This document shows, piece by piece, positions 25,494 through 34,901 of a stretch of DNA of 64,000 bases. How positions within the stretch are numbered: the first letter of the stretch is position 1; each line of letters begins with the position of its first letter. The position numbers were made by a program, and so were the translations under genes. Under the pieces are notes generated by a model. The model was not told the DNA's origin and ran no database searches. It saw only the letters and a list, made by a program, of their open reading frames with translations. The DNA lies in assembly GCF_019720915.1 (NCBI RefSeq), contig NZ_JAHKSI010000003.1, positions 124,001-188,000 of the forward strand, written 5' to 3'. Source of the DNA: Alkalihalobacillus sp. TS-13 (GTDB taxonomy: Bacteria; Bacillota; Bacilli; Bacillales; Fictibacillaceae).

Positions 25494-26765
25494 ATGAATT
25501 CTGAGATAAGTAAGTTTTACCAGATGGAATTGAAAGAACGGCAAGAATGGATGGAAAATCAAGCGGGGTTACTTTCTGCTGAAACATTATTATTTGAAAA
25601 CTTCGGCTCACTTGGAGCAGATCTATCTGATCAATTGATTGAAAATACAGTAGGTGTTATGGAGGTACCGCTCGGTGTTGCTGTGAATTTCAAAGTAAAC
25701 GGAAAGGATGTATTGGTTCCTATGGCAGTGGAAGAATCATCGGTAGTAGCTGCTGCAAGCCATGGAGCTAAATTAGCACGGAATACAGGTGGATTTAAAG
25801 CTACTACCTCTGAGTCAGCGATGTTTTCTCAAATACAATTGATCGGGATCTCTGATTTATATGGAGCCAAAATGAAAATATTGGAAAATAAAGCTGACTT
25901 ATTAGAGCTTGCAAGAAAACAAGATCCTACTCTCGATAAGCTGGGTGGAGGTCCATGTGATCTGGTAGTGAGAATTCTTGATAAAGGTTATCACAACATG
26001 CTTGTCGTCCACTTGGTTGTGAATACTCTGGATGCTATGGGAGCTAATGCTGTAAATACGATGGCGGAAAGCATCTCTCCTGAACTTGAGCGAATAACAG
26101 GCGGAAAAGGATTGTTAAAAATTGTATCCAATCTAGCTGATAAACGCTTGGCAAGAGCAAGGTGTGTAATCAGGAAAGAGGATCTGATTGGTGAAGAGGT
26201 CATTGACCGTATCATCAGTGCCTATCATTTTGCGGCACAGGATCCTTACAGAGCTGCCACTCATAATAAGGGAATCATGAATGGAATAAGTTCAGTCATC
26301 CTCGCTACAGGTAATGATACCAGAGCGGTTGAAGCTGGGGCACATGCTTATGCAGCTCGCTTTGGTCAATATACTTCATTATCTACTTGGGAGAAGGATA
26401 AGAATGGTAATTTGGTAGGGACGTTGGAACTGCCAATGGCAGTCGGCATCATTGGAGGAGCGACTTCAATCCATCCTAAAGCTAAAGCAAATTTAAAATT
26501 GATGGATGTAACTAAATCAATTCAACTGGCCGAAATCATTGTATCTGTAGGGTTAGCACAAAATTTAACGGCTCTGAAAGCACTTGCAACGGATGGAATA
26601 CAAAAAGGGCATATGAAATTGCATGCTAAAAATATTGCCATGATGGCTGGAGCAGATGGATCACAAGTTGACATGATAGCTGGCCAACTAGTGAAAGAAG
26701 GCAATGTCAAACTAGATCGGGCACAACAGATACTAGAACAATTTTATTTAAAGAAAAGGGAGTGA
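25494..26765 (+). CDS. mvaA: Degradative (class II) hydroxymethylglutaryl-CoA reductase
   Basis: This 423-residue enzyme interconverts mevalonate and HMG-CoA. Class II hallmarks are ENTVGVMEVPLGVAVNF with the catalytic glutamate, EESSVVAAASHGAK, the catalytic lysine in RCVIRKEDL, the aspartate in GNDTRAVEAGAHAYA and the late histidine in KLHAKNIAMMAG. The length agrees with bacterial class II enzymes. ATG 25494 follows AGGAGGTG. Under a sigma-54 promoter with its own activator, and followed by membrane proteins, it looks like a catabolic enzyme oxidising imported mevalonate rather than a biosynthetic one. No other mevalonate-pathway gene is in the window. Confidence 0.92.
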   Translation: MNSEISKFYQMELKERQEWMENQAGLLSAETLLFENFGSLGADLSDQLIENTVGVMEVPLGVAVNFKVNGKDVLVPMAVEESSVVAAASHGAKLARNTGGFKATTSESAMFSQIQLIGISDLYGAKMKILENKADLLELARKQDPTLDKLGGGPCDLVVRILDKGYHNMLVVHLVVNTLDAMGANAVNTMAESISPELERITGGKGLLKIVSNLADKRLARARCVIRKEDLIGEEVIDRIISAYHFAAQDPYRAATHNKGIMNGISSVILATGNDTRAVEAGAHAYAARFGQYTSLSTWEKDKNGNLVGTLELPMAVGIIGGATSIHPKAKANLKLMDVTKSIQLAEIIVSVGLAQNLTALKALATDGIQKGHMKLHAKNIAMMAGADGSQVDMIAGQLVKEGNVKLDRAQQILEQFYLKKRE

Positions 26766-26767
26766 AA

Positions 26768-27040
26768 ATGATGCCAGAATTAGAGACGAATACGAATCAG
26801 CCTAAAATAGAAACAAAAGAACAAAATGTTGAAGTTTGGGAAGATTTAGTAAGTATCAAAGACCTTGTATTATCTCTTATCATCTGTAGTGTCACAACAC
26901 TTGGGGGGTACTTAGTCGCTCCGGCTGAACCCCCGAAACCATTGATTTTCGGTTTGTTGGGAGCTCTATTAGGTTTCATTGTCTGCAGTTTCATCATCAA
27001 ACCTAAAAGAGCCTTCAATTACGAAGATAGGGAGGAGTAG
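26768..27040 (+). CDS. Small two-helix membrane protein, possible TctB-like subunit
   Basis: This protein of about 90 residues has a hydrophilic acidic N-terminus and two hydrophobic segments (DLVLSLIICSVTTLGGYLV and LIFGLLGALLGFIVCSFII), ending in positive residues. I do not recognise a named family. Its place directly before a TctA-like permease suggests the small membrane subunit of that transporter. ATG 26768 follows AAAGGGAG. The start nearly overlaps the reductase stop, and the next gene begins 2 bases after this stop, so all three are co-translated. Confidence 0.75.
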   Translation: MMPELETNTNQPKIETKEQNVEVWEDLVSIKDLVLSLIICSVTTLGGYLVAPAEPPKPLIFGLLGALLGFIVCSFIIKPKRAFNYEDREE

Positions 27041-27042
27041 TC

Positions 27043-28401
27043 ATGGATGTTACTTTAATTTTACAAATGATTGTTGCAGCTGCATTAGGCGCTACCATAT
27101 ATACGATTATCGGGATAGCACCAGGTACAGACGAAACAGCTGTATTAGCACCTGTAACACTTGTCCTTGTATTAACAGGCTTTCATCCAGTGGTCATCCT
27201 TTCGTTTTTCATTGCCTCGATTGTTGAAAAGAAATTGACTGATTCCATACCTGTCGCTGTAGCAGGAATTCCCGGGGGTGTAATGGCAGCCCCCATGGTC
27301 GAACATGCAATGATTTTAAAAAGGCATGGAGTGCCAGATTTAAGTATTCGTAAAATGGCATCAGGATCGGTGATCGGTACATTAGTAGCCGTACCTGTCA
27401 GCCTGATTTTGGCAAAAGCTCTGATTCCCTTGTCGGATGTCATCACACAATATGCCAGTCCGATATTTTTTGCTGGAGCGGTCTTTTTAGCTTTGATGTG
27501 TAAAAATAGATGGCTAGCATTAGCAACGATTGTTCCTTTTGCACTTCTGATACAAGGTTTACGTCACCTATACTGGGGTGTAGGAGCTGTTCCAGAAGGA
27601 ACGACAGTCTTCATTTCTTTTTTCCTTGGTATAACCATTGGTCCAGTCATTTTAACATTATTTGAACTTTTGAATAAGGAGAAAAGGGAGAAACTTAATC
27701 GCTTCGGGATAAAAGAAATCAAACTTTATAAGACAAAAATTGAAAAAGGTATGCCAAACCCGTTTAAAATCCTTGATAAAAAGGAAGTTGGAACAAGCTC
27801 TTTTGCTGCACTCCTTGGAAGTATGACCTTTTTTATGAGTCCAGTCGGAATGACCATATTTCTAGGGGAGACTTTGTCAAGTCGAATAAAGGATCCGGTC
27901 AAAAAAGCTTCCAGAGCAATTTCAAGTATGGATGGTTTAACAAATGCTGCCTATATATCAGGTACTCTAATCCCTTTAATCGCTTTAGGAGTCCCTTTAT
28001 CTCCAATGGCAATCGGTCCAGCAAATGCCCTGTTTAATGCACCACCAGTATTGACATTGGAAAACAATTTGCATCACTTATTGTCTACATCTGACTTTGT
28101 TTGGGCAACCCTCATTGGTGCTGTTATAGCTTTGTTATTGACCTTCTATGTAACTATCAAATATTCTCAGCAAATATGTGAATTTGTTTTCAAAAGGGTA
28201 CCCCACGAAGCCATGTTAGGGTTATTCTTTGGATTGGTTTTAATGTTAGCATTCATGGATGCTGGATGGATTAATATTGCAGGTGTCTTACTGGTTGGTC
28301 TAGTTGCAGGTGTACTTCACAGATGGGGAATTAATTATGGCGTACAGTTTATGGTATTATATTCTGCTCCTTGGCTTGTTAGCAAAATCGTTGGCGGATG
28401 A
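27043..28401 (+). CDS. TctA-family-like membrane permease
   Basis: This 452-residue protein has about 10-12 membrane segments and resembles the large permease of tripartite tricarboxylate transporters (IGIAPGTDETAVLAPVTLVL near residue 23, GIPGGVMAAPMVEH, and LIALGVPLSPMAIGPANALF in the second half). Unlike the tctCBA set at 44161-47359, there is no periplasmic TctC binding protein gene in this operon. With HMG-CoA reductase upstream, uptake of mevalonate or a related hydroxy acid is a reasonable hypothesis. ATG 27043 follows GGGAGGAG. Confidence 0.85.
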   Translation: MDVTLILQMIVAAALGATIYTIIGIAPGTDETAVLAPVTLVLVLTGFHPVVILSFFIASIVEKKLTDSIPVAVAGIPGGVMAAPMVEHAMILKRHGVPDLSIRKMASGSVIGTLVAVPVSLILAKALIPLSDVITQYASPIFFAGAVFLALMCKNRWLALATIVPFALLIQGLRHLYWGVGAVPEGTTVFISFFLGITIGPVILTLFELLNKEKREKLNRFGIKEIKLYKTKIEKGMPNPFKILDKKEVGTSSFAALLGSMTFFMSPVGMTIFLGETLSSRIKDPVKKASRAISSMDGLTNAAYISGTLIPLIALGVPLSPMAIGPANALFNAPPVLTLENNLHHLLSTSDFVWATLIGAVIALLLTFYVTIKYSQQICEFVFKRVPHEAMLGLFFGLVLMLAFMDAGWINIAGVLLVGLVAGVLHRWGINYGVQFMVLYSAPWLVSKIVGG

Positions 28402-28431
28402 ATCATTATCAATATCTTTATTATAATAGAA

Positions 28432-28460
28432 AGTCGAAACAAGAAAGCGGACTATAGTCA
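28432..28460. repeat. Partial copy 4 of the 103-bp dispersed repeat
   Basis: Only the left end is present (AGTCGAAACAAGAAAGCGG, then ACTATAGTCA); the right part is replaced by a hairpin. Confidence 0.6.
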
Positions 28461-28470
28461 GGAAAAAGGA

Positions 28471-28492
28471 TTCCCAAATGATCGTTTGGGAA
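28471..28492. terminator. Perfect 8-bp hairpin replacing the rest of repeat copy 4
   Basis: TTCCCAAA-TGATCG-TTTGGGAA is a perfect stem-loop, directly before a stronger terminator. It has no T-run of its own. Confidence 0.45.
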
Positions 28493-28500
28493 CATTCAAA

Positions 28501-28539
28501 AAGCCACGAAACGCCTTCATACCAGCGTTTCGTGGCTTT
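28501..28539. terminator. Bidirectional terminator between the sigma-54 operon and the HxlR gene
   Basis: AAGCCACGAAACGC and GCGTTTCGTGGCTT form a 14-bp stem with T-rich flanks on both sides, serving the two convergent units. Confidence 0.85.
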
Positions 28540-28557
28540 CATTTTCAGAACCGTTTG

Positions 28558-28920
28558 TTATTCAACTGATATTTTATCAGTATTTTCTTCCAAAAATGCT
28601 CTAAAATTATCTCCCCAATCACAAATGGAAGTTACAACGGGTTCTAGAAGTAAACCAATTTCACTTAGTTGATACTCCACTTTAGGAGGTACAACCGGGT
28701 ATACAACTCTAGTAATGATTTTATCTTCTTCTAATTCCCTTAATTGTCTAATTAACATACGTTGATTGACATCGGGAAGGTATTTTTGTATTTCACTTAA
28801 CCTTAATGGAGACTGTTGGAGCAAACACCATATAATTGCTATTTTCCAGCGTCCACCTATCACCGATAAAGCCAAATCTTTGCTAGTGAAAAAAGTTTTT
28901 TCTTTATAGGATATCTCCAT
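28558..28920 (-). CDS. HxlR-family winged-helix regulator
   Basis: This 120-residue protein has the HxlR fold: IGGRWKIAIIWCLLQ, then LRLSEIQKYLPDVNQRMLIRQLRELEEDKII as the recognition and wing region, and VEYQLSEIGLLLEPVV. In bacilli such proteins govern responses to aldehydes and electrophiles, HxlR itself activating formaldehyde fixation. It is divergent from adhC with 125 bases between. A perfect inverted repeat in that gap is a likely operator for both directions. The two cysteines (WCLL and SICDWG) are the only candidates for thiol sensing. Confidence 0.9.
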   Translation of the reverse strand: MEISYKEKTFFTSKDLALSVIGGRWKIAIIWCLLQQSPLRLSEIQKYLPDVNQRMLIRQLRELEEDKIITRVVYPVVPPKVEYQLSEIGLLLEPVVTSICDWGDNFRAFLEENTDKISVE

Positions 28921-28947
28921 ATAATACCTTCCATTTCTCTGTTGTTA

Positions 28948-28967
28948 TTTTGTCTTTAGTGACAAAA
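28948..28967. promoter_or_regulatory. Candidate HxlR operator and adjacent -10 box
   Basis: TTTTGTC-TTTAGT-GACAAAA is a perfect 7-6-7 inverted repeat between the divergent genes. TATAAT at 28990-28995 is a candidate -10 for adhC, though no good -35 lies 17 bases before it, which fits an activator-dependent promoter. Confidence 0.6.
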
Positions 28968-29015
28968 ATGTCAGTATTGTCTAATTAATTATAATCTGTG
29001 ATTATGGAAATGTAA

Positions 29016-30161
<1,146 letters not shown>

Positions 30162-30165
30162 GAAA

Positions 30166-30999
30166 GTGAGCTATAAACTTATTGAAAAACATCGCTCTTT
30201 CGGCGGGGAACAATGTAAGTACAGTCATTATTCAGAAGTCTTACAATGTGAAATGACATTTAGTATCTACTTGCCATCAAATAAAGAAATGAAAAAAATC
30301 CCTCTTATTTGGTGGCTGTCTGGTTTAACTTGTACAGACGATAATTTTAGTCAAAAAAGTGGATTTCAAAGATTGGCTGAAAAATATCAAGTGGCCGTCA
30401 TGATTCCAGATACTTCACCACGTGGAGAACATGTTGCTGATGATGAAGCATGGGACCTTGGACAAGGTGCAGGTTTTTATTTAAATGCCACACAAGATCC
30501 ATGGGCAAAGCATTATATCATGTATACGTATATAGTAGATGAATTAACAGCTATTGCATCAACTTTGGTCCCTCATTTTTCAGGAGAAGAAAGCATAATG
30601 GGCCACTCAATGGGAGGTCATGGCGCTTTAGTGATTGGCATGAAAAATAAAGCAAGATTCAAAGCGATTTCTGCCTTTTCTCCTATTTTAAGTCCTAGTA
30701 GTGTCCCATGGGGAATAAAGACTTTTTCCTCTTATTTAGGTGAAGATAAAGCATCTTGGAAAGAATGGGATGCTTCAGAATTGGCCAAAGAAGCCGACAT
30801 GCCACCTATTCTCATTACGCAAGGAACACAAGATGAGTTTTATCCAAAACAATTAGATGAAACTTGTTTCTTAAAGAATGCTCAGGAAAATAAGGGAGTA
30901 GTTAACTACAATAAGGTTCAAGGGTATGATCACAGCTATTTCTTTATTTCTACTTTCTTAGAGGAACATTTCGCTTTTCATATGGAGTACTTAAGATAA
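30166..30999 (+). CDS. fghA: S-formylglutathione hydrolase
   Basis: This 277-residue alpha/beta-hydrolase (esterase D family) splits S-formylglutathione into formate and glutathione. The nucleophile elbow is GHSMGGHGAL; LIWWLSGLTCTDDNF provides the oxyanion-hole region, GTQDEFY the aspartate and YDHSYFFI the histidine. The frame is open from an ATG at 30151 inside adhC, but GTG 30166 lies the right distance after GGAGAGTGAG and gives the expected N-terminus (SYKLIEKHRSFGGEQ). It completes the two-step pathway begun by adhC. Confidence 0.94.
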   Translation: MSYKLIEKHRSFGGEQCKYSHYSEVLQCEMTFSIYLPSNKEMKKIPLIWWLSGLTCTDDNFSQKSGFQRLAEKYQVAVMIPDTSPRGEHVADDEAWDLGQGAGFYLNATQDPWAKHYIMYTYIVDELTAIASTLVPHFSGEESIMGHSMGGHGALVIGMKNKARFKAISAFSPILSPSSVPWGIKTFSSYLGEDKASWKEWDASELAKEADMPPILITQGTQDEFYPKQLDETCFLKNAQENKGVVNYNKVQGYDHSYFFISTFLEEHFAFHMEYLR

Positions 31000-31010
31000 A
31001 TTCTTTTTTA

Positions 31011-31050
31011 CGAAAAATATCCACATTGTAATTGAATGTGGATATCTTTC
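31011..31050. terminator. Long inverted repeat between fghA and gshF
   Basis: CGAAA-ATATCCACATT pairs with AATGTGGATAT-TTTCG with one mismatch across a 7-base loop. T-rich sequence precedes rather than follows it, so it may stabilise or partly terminate the adhC-fghA transcript rather than fully end it. Confidence 0.6.
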
Positions 31051-31124
31051 GATAATTGCATGTTGTTGTATTTTAAAGTTTATTATCTGAAAATAAAAAA
31101 TGGTTTGAAGAAGGGGTGAGCTAA

Positions 31125-33416
31125 TTGGGGGTTATCATTAAAATGGATTTAAAAAAAATGGTAGTCAATGACCGTGTTAAACCATACTTATTAAAAGCCC
31201 GTTATGGGATTGAAAAAGAAAGTAAACGAGTTGACTTATCCGGAAATTTAGCTGAAACGGATCATCCTAAAAGTATTTCGTTTCGAGATGATCATCCGTA
31301 TATTCAGCGGGATTTTTCAGAATTACAGATGGAAATAATCACACCTGTTACCGAGACATTAGAGGAACTGTTTAATTACTTAGCAGCGATCCATGATGTC
31401 GCTTATCGTTCTATGGGTATTAATGAAATGCTTTGGCCATTAAGTATGCCGCCACAGTTACCAGAAAAAGAAGAAAATATTGTGATTGCAAAATTGAAAA
31501 GTGTGGAAAATGTTTTATATCGCCAAACTTTATCGCATTCTTATGGCCGTCGTAAACAAATGATTTGTGGTGTTCATTTTAACTTTGAATTTGGCGATGA
31601 GTTAATTCAAGTGTTATTTAACGCACAATCGGAAATTAAAGATTATCGGCATTTTAAAACAGAGATTTATCTAAAAGCCACAAGAAACTATTTACACTAT
31701 CGATGGTTATTCACTTATTTTTATGGAGCTTCTCCTAGTAGTGAAAAGAATTTTTTTGAAGAAGATTCTTTGAATGAGGCAGTAAGAAGCATTCGAAGCA
31801 GTAAATATGGTTATACTAATTCTGATGATGCTCAAGTGTCATATAGTAGCATACAGAACTATCTTTCAGACCTTTCTTCTATGGTTAAAAGAGGGCTTCT
31901 ATCAGAAGAAAAAGAATTTTATTCACCTGTCCGTTTAAGAGGCGGACATCATGTTTCAGATCTAGCAGATCACGGTATTAGGTATATTGAATTGCGAAAT
32001 ATAGATTTAAATCCTTTTGAACCGTATGGAATTGGCTATGAACAAGCAGAATTTCTCCATCTTTTCTTAATTTATTTACTCTGGAAAGATGAAGGGGAAA
32101 ATTGTGATGAGTGGGTAAAAATGGGCGACTTTTACAATGATATAGTAGCTCTTGAGCACCCATTAGAGCATACAAAATTTGAAATAGAAGCTAAAAATAT
32201 GATTGAGGAGATGGAACATTTAGCAGCAATTTTAAATTTGACTATTTCAGATACGTTATTTGTTCATCTGAGAGAAATGCTAATGGACCCAAGTAAGACT
32301 TTAGCTGGAAGACTTTATAAAGAAAGTGAGAAAAGCAGTCAAGGTCAAGTAGCTACGTGTATTGCTAAAAAAAATTATAAAAAATCATGGGATAAGCCCT
32401 ATCAATTAACAGGATTTACAGACATGGAGTTGTCCACTCAGATTTTAATGTTTGAATGCATACAGCAAGGAATCAAGGTAGAAGTTTTGGATCGACAGGC
32501 TCAATTTTTGAAGCTTCAATTAAAAGATCATGTTGAATATGTGAAAAATGGGAATATGACAAGTAAAGATAGCTATGTATCCACTTTAATTATGGAAAAT
32601 AAAACCGTAACAAAGAAAATTCTTCAGCAACATGGATTCCGTGTGCCGAAAGGTGAGGAATTTCAGACAATCGAACAGGCTTTACGTTCCTATGATCTCT
32701 TTTCCACCAAACCTTTTGTTGTGAAGCCGAAAACAACAAACTATGGATTAGGAATATCGATCTTCAAAGAAGGCGCAAATTACGAAGATTATCAAAAAGC
32801 CATCACATTAGCATTTAAAGAAGACTCTTCTATATTAATCGAAGAATTTATTACAGGAACAGAATATCGATTTTTTGTGTTAAATAATCAAGTTTATGCT
32901 GTTTTATTAAGAGTTCCTGCGAATGTTGAAGGTGACGGTAAACATACAATTGAAGAGTTAGTCATGCAAAAGAATCGTGACCCGTTAAGAGGAAGAGATC
33001 ATAGGACACCTTTAGAAAGTATACAATTAGGTGAATTGGAGAACCTTATGCTTAAAGCTCAAGGATACCGAATGGATTCGATTCCAGAGAAGGATGAAAT
33101 CGTCTATTTGCGTGAAAACTCTAATATTAGTACAGGTGGAGACTCGATTGATGTGACAGATCAAATTCCTGATGATTATAAAAAAATAGCAGTGGATGCG
33201 GTATCCGCACTTGGAGTTAAAATTTGTGGTATTGATTTAATTATTGAAAATACAGAAGTTCCTGCAGCTAATAAAAATGCTTACGGAATTATTGAAGCCA
33301 ACTTTAATCCATCGATGTATATGCATATCTATCCATATAAAGGAGAGTCTCGACGTTTAACGATGCATATCATACATTATTTATTCCCTGAACTATTGCA
33401 AAGTCAGTCAAATTAG
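31125..33416 (+). CDS. gshF: Bifunctional glutathione synthase GshF (glutamate-cysteine ligase / glutathione synthetase)
   Basis: This 763-residue fusion makes glutathione from glutamate, cysteine and glycine in two ATP-dependent steps. The first ~480 residues are a gamma-glutamylcysteine ligase (KARYGIEKESKRVD, HPYIQRDFSELQMEIITPV, MLWPLSMPPQLP). The rest is an ATP-grasp domain (FVVKPKTTNYGLGISIF, ILIEEFITGTEYRFFVL, GIIEANFNPS). The length is right for GshF. TTG 31125 follows AAGGGGTGAG; ATG 31143 is an alternative. Bacilli normally use bacillithiol, so its place 125 bases after two glutathione-dependent enzymes is telling. The region is strongly AT-rich, suggesting horizontal acquisition. 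Confidence 0.94.
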   Translation: MGVIIKMDLKKMVVNDRVKPYLLKARYGIEKESKRVDLSGNLAETDHPKSISFRDDHPYIQRDFSELQMEIITPVTETLEELFNYLAAIHDVAYRSMGINEMLWPLSMPPQLPEKEENIVIAKLKSVENVLYRQTLSHSYGRRKQMICGVHFNFEFGDELIQVLFNAQSEIKDYRHFKTEIYLKATRNYLHYRWLFTYFYGASPSSEKNFFEEDSLNEAVRSIRSSKYGYTNSDDAQVSYSSIQNYLSDLSSMVKRGLLSEEKEFYSPVRLRGGHHVSDLADHGIRYIELRNIDLNPFEPYGIGYEQAEFLHLFLIYLLWKDEGENCDEWVKMGDFYNDIVALEHPLEHTKFEIEAKNMIEEMEHLAAILNLTISDTLFVHLREMLMDPSKTLAGRLYKESEKSSQGQVATCIAKKNYKKSWDKPYQLTGFTDMELSTQILMFECIQQGIKVEVLDRQAQFLKLQLKDHVEYVKNGNMTSKDSYVSTLIMENKTVTKKILQQHGFRVPKGEEFQTIEQALRSYDLFSTKPFVVKPKTTNYGLGISIFKEGANYEDYQKAITLAFKEDSSILIEEFITGTEYRFFVLNNQVYAVLLRVPANVEGDGKHTIEELVMQKNRDPLRGRDHRTPLESIQLGELENLMLKAQGYRMDSIPEKDEIVYLRENSNISTGGDSIDVTDQIPDDYKKIAVDAVSALGVKICGIDLIIENTEVPAANKNAYGIIEANFNPSMYMHIYPYKGESRRLTMHIIHYLFPELLQSQSN

Positions 33417-33430
33417 GGTACCACAATAGT

Positions 33431-33578
33431 GTGGAAGAATCTGATATGGAAGGTATTACGGCCTTCCGTAATGAATACGACATTCCAACGGGTTCCTGGT
33501 TTCATCTTTACTAATGGTGACACATTAACAGTGAAATGCGATTCATCCATGCCAGAAGAAGAAATCAAAGCTTTATGA
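33431..33578 (+). pseudogene. Frameshifted 3' fragment of an unidentified small gene
   Basis: One frame reads VEESDMEGITAFRNEYDIP then TGSWFHLY-stop. Removing one T in CATCTTTACT joins it to a second frame, TNGDTLTVKCDSSMPEEEIK then AL-stop. The joined product is coherent, so this is probably the tail of a decayed gene. The family is not recognised. The rest of the 33417-34169 gap holds hairpins, a 14-codon ORF-like scrap (MSDKVVQLYKEDLS, 33790-33834) and AT-rich sequence. Confidence 0.45.
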
Positions 33579-33847
33579 ATAAATAATTTAATTTCAAAGC
33601 GACAAGTGTCTGGCGCTTATCGCTTTGCAGTTAAGTGTGCGATAAAATAAAGAAAAAGTTTTACAAACTATACAATTTTTATATACCGAGAATTTGATAT
33701 ACTATAAACAGGCAACATATTGTGAATTGAATCACAAATAAACTGCTGCTCATTTTATATAAAAGTTGACAGATTATGCAAATTACAATGTCTGATAAAG
33801 TCGTTCAATTGTATAAAGAAGATCTGAGCTAAGCAAATTTCGACACT

Positions 33848-33890
33848 AAAAAAGCCGATTTTTCCTACGCTAAGGAAGCATCGGCTTTAA
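33848..33890. terminator. Hairpin in the gap after gshF
   Basis: AAAGCCGAT pairs with ATCGGCTTT, with an inner TTCC/GGAA pair, and is flanked by A-rich and T-rich sequence. It can act in either direction. Confidence 0.6.
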
Positions 33891-34169
33891 TTCATCGAAT
33901 AAGAAAGTTCAACCGATTTATAAAGAAGATATAAATGTATGCGGAATATATCAACTACTTTCATATCCAGCTCTCGTATGATAATAAGGCAGACCTTCAC
34001 TACTTGTTTAAAAAGAAAAAGTTGAAAAAGGCAAGTCTACGGCGTGATTTCAAAAGGTTGAAGAACAGATCATGATGGGATTTTATTTTTCTAAGGACGA
34101 GTGGTTCTGATATTTTCAGAATGTTTTGTATAATACACTTATGGAATAAATTTGAATGAGGGTGATGGT

Positions 34170-34871
34170 ATGCATTTGGTTGCATTGGGGGCTCATTGTG
34201 GGGATGTGGAATTCCAGGCCGGGGCGATTGCCCATAAATATGCGAAGGCCGGTCATGAGGTGATGTTCGTCCATATGACGGCTGGGGAGAAGGGAAATCC
34301 ACCTGGTATTTCAGTAGAGGCATATCGTGAACAGAAAATCCTGGAGTCGGAAAAAGCTGCAGCAATCCTGGGGGTTAAAACGATGACACTCGAATACAAG
34401 GATGCAGAGTTGACATTCGACGACGAAATCGTAACTAGGGTAGCGATATTAATGCGTCACTTAAAGCCGGATGTCGTGATCACCCATTGGGAAAACAGCA
34501 TTCACCCCGATCACGCGCTATGTCCGAAAATCGTCCAGGCAGCCCAGTTGAAAGCGGCTTTACCTGGTTTCGAATTGGATGGTTCGGACGCCCAGTTCTA
34601 TCGGATTTTTCATAGTGAGAACTGGGAGGACATGGAGGGGTACGTGCCTGACATTTTTGTCGATGTTTCCGAGGAGTTCGATGCCTATCTTGAGGCGCTC
34701 TCCCAGTATTGGTTCATCATGAATTCTACCTCTTTCCGCTATTACGATTACTATAAAGCGTTAGGTACGATGAGAGGATGTGTCAATCGTACAAAATATG
34801 CTCAGACGCTTAAATATCCAACAGGTTTGAATGTCCGCAAAGGGCAAAACATCCCAGGCTTCGAATTGTAA
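34170..34871 (+). CDS. PIG-L family protein with altered active-site motif
   Basis: This 233-residue protein has the fold of PIG-L zinc deacetylases, which remove acetyl groups from N-acetylglucosamine conjugates (as in bacillithiol or mycothiol synthesis). The usual AHPDDE motif reads AHCGDVE: the metal-binding histidine and second aspartate remain, but the first aspartate, the proposed general base, is glycine. The other metal region (HWENSIHPDHALC) is intact. It may use another base or a different reaction. ATG 34170 follows GAGGGTGATG; a TTG at 34152 would lie before that site. A GNAT gene starts 30 bases downstream. Confidence 0.85.
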   Translation: MHLVALGAHCGDVEFQAGAIAHKYAKAGHEVMFVHMTAGEKGNPPGISVEAYREQKILESEKAAAILGVKTMTLEYKDAELTFDDEIVTRVAILMRHLKPDVVITHWENSIHPDHALCPKIVQAAQLKAALPGFELDGSDAQFYRIFHSENWEDMEGYVPDIFVDVSEEFDAYLEALSQYWFIMNSTSFRYYDYYKALGTMRGCVNRTKYAQTLKYPTGLNVRKGQNIPGFEL

Positions 34872-34901
34872 GTGCATTTATATAATAAAGGAGACGAGGA
34901 A

